Shown here piece after piece: positions 15,728 through 22,214 of a DNA stretch of 22,214 nucleotides; position 1 is the stretch's first letter, and each line of letters begins with the position of its first letter. Where the stretch lies: NCBI GenBank assembly GCA_019155205.2, contig JAHNZQ020000010.1, forward strand, positions 804,719 to 826,932, written 5' to 3'. The DNA is from Gracilaria vermiculophylla. Taxonomy: Eukaryota > Rhodophyta > Florideophyceae > Gracilariales > Gracilariaceae. A program made the position numbers and the translations under genes. The notes beneath the pieces are model-generated. The model did no database searches and was not told the DNA's origin. It saw only the letters and a program-made list of their open reading frames with translations.

Positions 15728-18250
15728 TTATCGTTTCGAGTTCATTCCTCGTCCATAGTTTTGAGGCATGCCACCCATACCAGTCCCCCGCCTTCCCATT
15801 CCGCCCATGCCGCCCATGCCCATCCCTCCCATCCCTCTCCCTCCCATTCCCATACCACCCATTCCCATACCGCCCATCCCCATCCCGCTCATTCCCATTC
15901 CGCTCATTCCCATTCCGCTCATGCCACCCCTACCCATGCCTCCCATTCCCATATTTCCCCGACCCATTCCTCCCATCCCACCCATGCCCATGCCACTTCT
16001 TCCCATGCTTCCCATGCCCGCCCGACCCATTCCTCCCATGTTGTACATTCCGGCCATACTGCTCATGCCACCAAATCCTGTACTTTGGCCTTGCGCGTTT
16101 TTGGGACCAACAGACCCAGGTGGTGGAGGTTTGCCTTCACATTCTGCTGTCCAAACTTCATAACCGTTCTTAAGCTCATCAAACACAAGTTCCGCCAATA
16201 CAAGGTGATCTGGGCTAAGGCTCTTCGACGAGATCTTGTCAGGGTGTACCTGCAAAATTGCCTTGTGGTAGTTGACTTTCACTCTTGAATTCTCTTTGAG
16301 AACATCCATCGACACTGGCTTCCATGTTGCAGTAGGGTACAAAACCGTATCTAGCGAGGCAAGTAAGGCGCGAAGGTTTCCTCGACGGGCTCCATTTCCG
16401 GTCCATCCGTTTATCTTCCTCTCCGCTGCCGATCGGGCATTATCCTTGTCTTCACGTTCCTTTGCGTGTGCCTGCTCTCTCTCGCGCACAGCAGCAAGCT
16501 TCTCATCCGCTCTGGCTTTGATCTCTCTCTCATGCTTCTTTCTAAGCTGTTCGCGCTGCAAAAGTTCTTCATCTGTGGACATCGAAGAAGTTGTTGGTTT
16601 TGCTGAAGCGGCTGGCTTCGTAGAAGGTTTGGGAGTGGTGTTCATACTCGGGGCAGAAAATGATTGTTGTGGGACCGGTCTCCTCCCTCGAGATTGTGTT
16701 GCTGAACGAGGTCTGGGCTTGGATGTAGCGCCTAGATCCCCCAATAAATCCCCCTCCATGGCTGAAGAAGATGAGCTCTTCCTCATGGAAGGTCGCTGGG
16801 TAGATGATGATTCTGGAATACCACCCAGATCAAGAAGATCTTCAGTGCTATTCGAAGACGGGGGGGATGGCGATTTTCTTGGCCTTACGGGCTTCGCTGG
16901 AGTGGGAGCGTCGAAGCCCAGCAAGTCCGCTTCCGGCTCTGCAGCGCGAGATGGCTTCTGCTTCTCAGAATTACTTTCCCGACTCGACGATGGTGCAAAT
17001 GATGACGACGGCGCTGGAGGAGGCTTGGCAGCTGTGCGACTTCTGGAACTGGGATATTTGCCTCTCGTACGAGACCCACCCGTCGGATAGCTACTTACAG
17101 ACTCTTTTTGTCCCACACCACCGCTGGGATAACTCGACTCCCGCTTGCCAATTCCATTGGACGGGTATGATGTACTTACGCGCTCCCTTCCAAATGGGTT
17201 GGCTATTCCGGACGAGGAATCAGATGCCGAACCATGCTCCGATCGCCGTGAGGTGTCCGGTTCAGGTTGAGATGGAGGAGGGTCATCAAAAATGTTCTCA
17301 GAGTACGCATTTGATTTCGGACGGGGATTGTAAGCGTCCTCATCGTCATTCCCGTCTTCGTCCTCGTCGTCAAGCTCGTTCCAAATGCTATGGTTTTGCG
17401 TAGGAAGAGTGGCTGAGCGCCTCGGATTAGGTTGTGGCGCGGACGGGGTTGGTTCGGGTTGGGAAGCAGGGACATTGACAGAACTTCTACGTTCCGGAGC
17501 TTCATCGGTTCCGCCTCGCATGGTGGCAAGCCTATCGGCGCCAATTGCATCAATAGCTCGCTCCATGGATCGAGCCGAATCCACATAAAACCTGCGCTGA
17601 AATTCTATGGTCTCTGCAACGATGGACTCGATGAGGGTAGCGCGACGTTTGATGGCTTCCGACATGGTGGCGACGAGCTCATTTGAGCGCTGCATGAGCT
17701 CGGCCATCTTTTCGTCGGCTTTTCGGATATCTTCCGGGGAAGCGGAAGCATCTGAGACGCGCTCGCGATAGCGCGCGGCGTCTACATAACAGCGCTTCCT
17801 TTCGTCCATGTGGTGATTGACTTGCCGAGCCCGGGTGAGCTCAAGCTTGGTAGGGTCTATAACTCTCTTCTTGACACGCCTTTCGACGCGAGGCAGAACG
17901 TCGTCCACAATGGAGGCCTGCACGTTGACGAGAGCGTCGGCGGCGAGGTATGGAGCCTTAGTGGAGTTTGAGGAGAGGGAATCACGAAGCTTCGCGGCCA
18001 GAGTGTATGCAGTGCCGGCAGACCGCTGGATGGCCTCGTAGGCGGACAGGGCATCGTGGTGCAAGGTGTCGAGGTTCTTTGTCTGTGCCTTGAACTCGAC
18101 GGAAAGATGGTCGAACTCCGGGAAAGACTCAGGCAGACAAACGTTGGAAATACCTACGGCCTTCCTGACCTCGACGCTTGCGCGCTCGGCTGTGCGAATG
18201 ACCCCATTGCGGATGTTCTTGAAGCCTTTGACAAAAGCGCTGCCATCCAT
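15728..18250 (-). CDS. BAR-like plus auxilin-type J-domain protein
   Basis: 840 aa, one exon, ATG at 18250 in a good context. Residues 1-245: an amphipathic N-terminal helix and long charged helices typical of a BAR membrane-bending domain. Residues 246-560: disordered, Ser/Pro-rich, with an NPF (351-353, EH-domain ligand) and the clathrin/adaptor-type motifs DLLGFD (442-447), DLLDLG (471-476, like the amphiphysin clathrin box) and DLLGDLG (501-507). Residues 560-612: charged coiled coil. Residues 613-703: an auxilin-class J-domain with NLRALLASLDTVLY, TWKPVSM, KAILQVHPDK (HPD at 669-671) and LVFDELKNGYEVW. Residues 724-840: a Gly/Met-rich tail. Auxilins recruit Hsc70 through HPD to strip clathrin from vesicles. 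The BAR part would add curvature sensing. Animal auxilins carry a PTEN-like domain and yeast Swa2 carries UBA and TPR, so this layout is unusual. The BAR call rests on pattern, the J-domain call is firm. Confidence 0.9.
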   Translation of the reverse strand: MDGSAFVKGFKNIRNGVIRTAERASVEVRKAVGISNVCLPESFPEFDHLSVEFKAQTKNLDTLHHDALSAYEAIQRSAGTAYTLAAKLRDSLSSNSTKAPYLAADALVNVQASIVDDVLPRVERRVKKRVIDPTKLELTRARQVNHHMDERKRCYVDAARYRERVSDASASPEDIRKADEKMAELMQRSNELVATMSEAIKRRATLIESIVAETIEFQRRFYVDSARSMERAIDAIGADRLATMRGGTDEAPERRSSVNVPASQPEPTPSAPQPNPRRSATLPTQNHSIWNELDDEDEDGNDDEDAYNPRPKSNAYSENIFDDPPPSQPEPDTSRRSEHGSASDSSSGIANPFGRERVSTSYPSNGIGKRESSYPSGGVGQKESVSSYPTGGSRTRGKYPSSRSRTAAKPPPAPSSSFAPSSSRESNSEKQKPSRAAEPEADLLGFDAPTPAKPVRPRKSPSPPSSNSTEDLLDLGGIPESSSTQRPSMRKSSSSSAMEGDLLGDLGATSKPRPRSATQSRGRRPVPQQSFSAPSMNTTPKPSTKPAASAKPTTSSMSTDEELLQREQLRKKHEREIKARADEKLAAVREREQAHAKEREDKDNARSAAERKINGWTGNGARRGNLRALLASLDTVLYPTATWKPVSMDVLKENSRVKVNYHKAILQVHPDKISSKSLSPDHLVLAELVFDELKNGYEVWTAECEGKPPPPGSVGPKNAQGQSTGFGGMSSMAGMYNMGGMGRAGMGSMGRSGMGMGGMGGMGRGNMGMGGMGRGGMSGMGMSGMGMSGMGMGGMGMGGMGMGGRGMGGMGMGGMGGMGRRGTGMGGMPQNYGRGMNSKR
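15731..16081 (-). repeat. Gly/Met-rich repeat tail of the J-protein
   Basis: The last 117 codons (residues 724-840) are dominated by GMGGM, GMSGM and GMGR units. On the plus strand they appear as imperfect CCCATNCC-type repeats. Units vary in length and at synonymous sites, but the Gly-Met alternation persists to the stop, with no frameshift. Comparable Gly/Met tails occur on chaperonins (GGM) and as GGMP repeats in Hsp70 and Hip, all chaperone-system proteins. Confidence 0.92.
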
Positions 18251-18363
18251 CGTTTAGAGCAGCGGCAACTTGGAAAAACTATCGGAGGCGACAGAGCGAG
18301 GTGGGCATGGGTCTGCTTGAGAGGCAGCAAGGCGGAGCGTGTGGGAGCGTGGGAGGGGAGGAA

Positions 18364-18375
18364 GGGGGGGGGGGG
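18364..18375 (+). repeat. run of 12 G
   Basis: Twelve consecutive G in the divergent promoter, on the template side of the BAR/J gene's 5' region. Such a tract is slippage-prone. With the neighbouring G-runs it could form a quadruplex, though only sequence supports this. Confidence 0.9.
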
Positions 18376-18619
18376 AGCCGGGACGCTGGGGCGATGGGTG
18401 CTGCGGCACCGCTGTGGAACGAAAGGCAGCAGCACAAGCGGAGGGACTGGTGCGGCGACTCCCTAACCAGGAGGCGGCGGTGAGGTGTGGGACCCAAATG
18501 GTGGCCGAAACGTGGACGGTAACAGCGCCCGCAGCGGTTGCTGACACCGCTGAGAACTGCCGCTCGGCGCAAAGCGACGGCTGTAAGCAGTTGTACGCGT
18601 GTAATCGTTGTGAACGCTG

Positions 18620-18626
18620 TATATAT
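18620..18626 (+). promoter_or_regulatory. TATA box TATATAT, probably for SRP68
   Basis: TATATAT in a GC-rich setting, 156 bp upstream of the SRP68 ATG. A start site 25-35 bp downstream would leave a leader of about 125 bases. It is the clearest TATA element in this promoter, but orientation is not certain because the motif is nearly symmetrical. Confidence 0.45.
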
Positions 18627-18781
18627 GCGCGCTGTGCCAGCTGTATGAAAGGGACTGCAGAGCGGTGGACTGGCACGGAGCCCGCGTGCGATGTTGACTG
18701 CCATCGCCGCCGATGCGATCATGACAACTGCGTCGACGTGGGAGTTGACGCGCGCAGACGTCGGCAGACGCGCTCACGCAG

Positions 18782-20563
18782 ATGGTGGCGGTGGCTCCGG
18801 CGCTTCCGCCGGTCGACGGCGCCAAGCAGCGCGCCGAGAAGATCGCGCTGCCCATTCTATCCGACATCACTGGCGCCCAAAACGCCCACGGCCTCAGGCA
18901 TGCAGACTACCTCCGCTACCGGCGCTACTGCACGCGTCGCGTCTCGCGCTTGCGCTCCGCCACAAACGCCTCCAACAACCATCCGTCGCACCACCGTCGC
19001 TACCATCCCAACCCTGTCACCGTCGAAAAGGTCCTTGAAAACCCGCGTGCCCTTCAGATACCGCTCGTGCTCGCCGAGCGAGAGTGGGCCTTCGCCATGG
19101 ACGTCAAGAGGGAGCAGCCAGCAGGTCCACATCGAGCGCGCCGCACCATAGTTGCAAAGCTTTCACGTGCCGTGCACCATGCTCAGAACCTTGCCACCCT
19201 TTGTCACCAAGTGGCGGACGAGTCCACCGTGTTTGAGGCCGAAGCCTACTGCAAATCCATGATCGCCGCGCTTGCTTTGGAACGCGAGCAGTGGGCCGCA
19301 GCCTTGCACGCTTACCAGAATGTGCACAAAATCTACACAGGCATGGCGGGCCTGCGCGCTGGCACTCCGGCTGCCCCTCTTTTCGAGAAGCGCTTGGAGG
19401 ATGTAGACCAGGCCATTCGGTTTTGTAACTACAATCTCTCCAGATCATCTGGCCACGCTGATCAAACATTGTTGCAAAGCCTGCGAGACGATGCGAATCA
19501 GCCCCAGGATCTGCTGTCAGAGAAAATTGAGGCTGCATTGGCACAAGCACGAAAGCGCGCCGCTCTTTCTTTTGGAGAGGTCACCTGGTGTGGCATCACC
19601 GTCCCCTTAAGAGCGGAGCGCGTGCGGGAAGCTGTCCTCATGGCCTCAGAAGAGAGCAAGCTGTTTTCACAAAAGTCTGCAGCTGTGGAGGCCTATGATA
19701 AACTGTTCATGAAGTACAACGACGCCGTCAAAGTGGTTGCAGACGAGCTTTCGCAGTTTCGAATGTCTTCGGCTGCTGCTGATGACCGCATCACTGAGTT
19801 GGAATATCTCATAGCGTACCTCACCTTTAACCGCCTGCAGCACACCATTTCTAGAAATCTCCTTTTGGTAGAGTCTTATAAGAGCAAGCGTGCATCCAAA
19901 CCGGAAGACTTTGTTCGCTTGTATGACAACCTCATAGCAAACATGAATGATATTTTGGTTCTCAAGGGGGTTGACAATGACGCACAGGTTGCTTCTGATG
20001 CGGAAGGCAGGCGCACATTGTTCCGAGCGCACCGGTGTTATCATTTGGCCCAATGTTACCTTGCAGCCCATATGCAAAATGAGGCCGCTGCTTTATTTGA
20101 TCGTGTGGCCACACATGCAAAATCACTCACAGGCAAGTATGCGGAAGAGGTGCAACAGGTTGTTAAAGAAAGCAAAGGGTTGACGTGTAGGGCAGTGGCG
20201 GAAGCGTACATCAAGGAACATGAACTTGCTAACGGTCTTCAAGATATGAAACTCTCCGACAAGCGCGCTTACTTGGAACCCAAACGTATGATTGACCATC
20301 TCAATTCTTTTGAGTGTTTTGCTCCGTCACATGATAACAATCGAGTCATCTGTGACATGCCTCCATCTTTGGAGGCTATTCCGTGCAAGCCTGTCTTATT
20401 CGATCTTGCCATTGATGGCATTCGGTTTCCTGCTGAAGTCTCGAAGACAGAGTCACGGGAGTCAGATTCACTTGAGACAACTTCAGAGCAATCGCAAGCA
20501 CCACTTTCCACGTTCTCCGCCACAACGACGCGTATAGGACGATGGTGGAGTGGCAAGGGATAG
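18782..20563 (+). CDS. SRP68: signal recognition particle subunit SRP68
   Basis: 593 aa, close to the usual SRP68 length. SRP68 pairs with SRP72 on the S domain of SRP RNA and helps target ribosomes with signal peptides to the ER. The diagnostic N-terminal stretch GLRHADYLRYRRYCTRRVSR (37-56) lies in the arginine-rich RNA-binding domain, preceded by ALPILSDITGAQNAHG. Helical TPR-like repeats follow, with family motifs AERAWAF-like AEREWAFAM (98-106), IRFCNYN and EVTWCGITVPLRAERV. Near the end, IPCKPVLFDLAIDGIRFP (533-550) is the conserved C-terminal segment that binds SRP72. The frame closes with an aromatic GRWWSGKG. The first ATG has a fair context (gcagATGg). One exon. The first hundred codons are near 70% GC, dropping to about 35% near the end. 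It diverges from the BAR/J-domain gene. Confidence 0.95.
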   Translation: MVAVAPALPPVDGAKQRAEKIALPILSDITGAQNAHGLRHADYLRYRRYCTRRVSRLRSATNASNNHPSHHRRYHPNPVTVEKVLENPRALQIPLVLAEREWAFAMDVKREQPAGPHRARRTIVAKLSRAVHHAQNLATLCHQVADESTVFEAEAYCKSMIAALALEREQWAAALHAYQNVHKIYTGMAGLRAGTPAAPLFEKRLEDVDQAIRFCNYNLSRSSGHADQTLLQSLRDDANQPQDLLSEKIEAALAQARKRAALSFGEVTWCGITVPLRAERVREAVLMASEESKLFSQKSAAVEAYDKLFMKYNDAVKVVADELSQFRMSSAAADDRITELEYLIAYLTFNRLQHTISRNLLLVESYKSKRASKPEDFVRLYDNLIANMNDILVLKGVDNDAQVASDAEGRRTLFRAHRCYHLAQCYLAAHMQNEAAALFDRVATHAKSLTGKYAEEVQQVVKESKGLTCRAVAEAYIKEHELANGLQDMKLSDKRAYLEPKRMIDHLNSFECFAPSHDNNRVICDMPPSLEAIPCKPVLFDLAIDGIRFPAEVSKTESRESDSLETTSEQSQAPLSTFSATTTRIGRWWSGKG

Positions 20564-22214
20564 AGACATTTGTTTCATTCTCCAACTTCCCCCAATTGCG
20601 AACACTCGAAGTATTCGCTGCCTTCTCAATGCAACCTTCATTTCGTGCCCAGAGCCTTTGGTCTGCTTTAGTTTGAATCACGACTGATGAACGAGCAAGG
20701 GGCATTAATCTCCGCCTCGATTACCGTATTCAGAGGTATAAAGAGCGTCAGCGTTTCTGAGTAACAATCTACCCCGGATTGTTTTCGTTTGCCTCTGGGA
20801 CGGAGCGCACCACAAGGCGCTCAGCTTACAATCGAACCTCGTACCTGTTATGCCTCTTAATGTCAGTAAGCCGTTTTGGTAAACTGGGAATAATCTCCTG
20901 GGCACTATATTGCAGCTTGCATTTCCCTCTCAAGGCCGTATTCTATGTTCTTCAGAGCTTGGGTATGGTTCTTATCTCGTGCCTCTGGTGCCTGTATGCC
21001 AGAAATTCAAGAATCTATGTGAAATATGTGTGCAGACTTGAGACAATGTGACCTGTATTTCTCCCGCAACCGCAATCCACTCTTTTGCCAGGCCCCAACT
21101 GTCGCATCCGATCCATAATTTGTCGTGTGGATTTTTTTCATGAAGATCGCGAGGGCCTTGCTGGCTGTTTGAGGTTGCGAAGGAGACTATCTTGACGTCG
21201 GTGACCGTAACCGTTCAGCCTTGCACCAACAGTCTGCTACTAGATGATCTTTGCTTGCGTAAACATATCCGCTATAGCGCTCTTCTGTGTTACGGCACAT
21301 GTTGATCTTCAGCATGGTTTTGCATTCTGTCAGCAAAGGTTATTGCTATCGAAAGAGTCGTGATTCATGATTCGGCAATGATTCTGCTCGTTCCTAATAG
21401 TTTCGAAAAGAATAGTAATTTCCTTGTCTGAGTGCTTCCCTGATATCTTCGAAACGGGAAGGCAATTCAAATACAGGTAGAACAGCCCCCGTTTCGAGTA
21501 GGGCTTATTGAGTCCAGTCACGCGAAGAAGAGTAGAGCATGCTTTGTTTACGCCTGTGCGCGAGATTTATTATTATTTCAAAGTTCGCAGCCGTCAAAAG
21601 TATCTGAGACGCATGTACCTGACCAGCACTCCTTGAAGCTCTATCCAAACGTGAAGGTACAGTAACAACATTGCCACCCACTCTGGAATAGCGACACAGA
21701 TGCAGCGAAAGCGTGTGCATTTGTTTTGATTCACTTTTTTAGCCGGTCTGACGATTCTAGTAAGAGCCCCTACGCCGAACCTGGCCCTCCCCCGATGTCA
21801 ACAAGCTGGACGTCATGTTCGTGTCTGGCTTCTTTCGAGCAGTAGTTGAAAACGCTAAGACAACAAAAAAGAAAAGTGCGAGAGCTGGGCACAAAGCTGA
21901 CCCGTTTTGTCTTTGAAGACACGCTTTCCGTCTTGCGATGGAATTGAGGACATTGGTGCCCAAACTCATTTCGAAAACGGAGATCACCTTCTGGCACCGT
22001 GCTTTGAAAGAACGGCCTGACGACGCACTTCGCACATTTCTTCGCAGACAGCGTCGAGGTCCTCACCTCGAGAATGTTTCGTCGTTCAAGTGGTCATAAA
22101 TTTGTCTCAATCGACTCCTAAAATTGATATACACGTTGTGCGCATGATGCCGTTCACATAAAGTACTGTAGATGTACTTCACGTACTTCACAGTTCAATG
22201 CGGTAATGTTTGGT
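20564..22214. other. right-hand spacer with no supported gene
   Basis: 1.65 kb downstream of SRP68. Open frames here are short, have no recognisable domain, and several begin only with TTG or GTG (20779-21051 plus, 21770-22066 and 21757-22035 minus). One codes for a hydrophobic stretch by chance composition. Near the edge is a tandem GTACTTCAC pair at 22174-22191, whose first copy can pair with AAGTAC at 22161-22166. No tRNA was found; a B-box-like GGTTCGATT on the minus strand near 20830 lacks the pairing C. A gene beyond the right edge may use the last few hundred bases as promoter. Confidence 0.5.

Larger units (their letters stand above)
18251..18781. promoter_or_regulatory. divergent promoter of the BAR/J-domain and SRP68 genes
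   Basis: 531 bp between two start codons on opposite strands, GC-rich next to the BAR/J gene. It contains a run of 12 G at 18364-18375, 114 bp upstream of the BAR/J ATG, and a TATA box nearer SRP68. No coding frame with a recognisable product was seen. The arrangement could allow shared control of the two genes. Confidence 0.6.

Noticed and set aside
15718..16288. Plus-strand Pro/His/Ser-rich frames opposite the J-protein tail
   Set aside because: Translations of the antisense of the Gly/Met repeat; the minus frame continues directly from the J-domain.
20815..20845. Minus-strand B-box-like GGTTCGATT
   Set aside because: The base that should pair with G53 is G instead of C and no cloverleaf forms.
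20779..21051. Small hydrophobic frame resembling a membrane protein
   Set aside because: It starts only with TTG, has no recognisable family and lies in AT-rich spacer where hydrophobic frames arise by chance.
21757..22066. Two overlapping minus-strand frames of 92-98 codons
   Set aside because: Both begin with GTG rather than ATG and show no domain.

Overview
The window is nuclear DNA from a eukaryote. It encodes MCM2 with its histone-binding tail, the 68-kDa SRP subunit, an auxilin-type clathrin-uncoating J-protein and an RCC1/BTB protein. All six well-supported genes run from ATG to stop in one uninterrupted frame, so introns are rare or absent. A class 3 lipase starts with a Ser/Thr/Arg-rich leader free of acidic residues, like a plastid or mitochondrial transit peptide. 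Intron-poor genes, an E2F-type promoter and a possible plastid leader together suggest a compact algal genome, perhaps a red alga. That assignment is an inference and was not checked by any search.

Layout. Positions 1-2671 hold no convincing gene, apart from a possible cut-off C-terminus at the left edge. MCM2 lies on the minus strand (2672-5629). It diverges from a plus-strand gene for a Zc3h12a/Regnase-like NYN protein carrying eight 18-residue repeats (6007-7119). The very GC-rich region between them has a cluster of E2F-like sites, including the 12-bp palindrome TTTGGCGCCAAA. An RCC1-propeller plus BTB gene follows (7538-9916). After about 1.5 kb of AT-richer spacer comes an unrecognised basic, probably nuclear, protein (11426-12877), then the lipase (13118-15376). 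The lipase converges on a minus-strand gene (15728-18250). That gene joins an N-terminal BAR-like domain, a disordered linker with clathrin and EH-domain motifs, an auxilin J-domain and a Gly/Met-rich tail. It diverges from SRP68 (18782-20563) across 531 bp containing a TATA box. The last 1.65 kb shows no gene.

How the genes relate. There is no operon-like unit, only two divergent pairs. MCM2/NYN looks cell-cycle controlled through E2F. BAR-J/SRP68 pairs two membrane-traffic functions, clathrin-coat removal and ER targeting. GC content peaks around both divergent promoters and falls along each gene away from them. The strongest novelty candidate is the BAR plus auxilin J-domain fusion. Next are the NYN protein, which appears to have lost most catalytic aspartates, and the E2F cluster between MCM2 and that gene.
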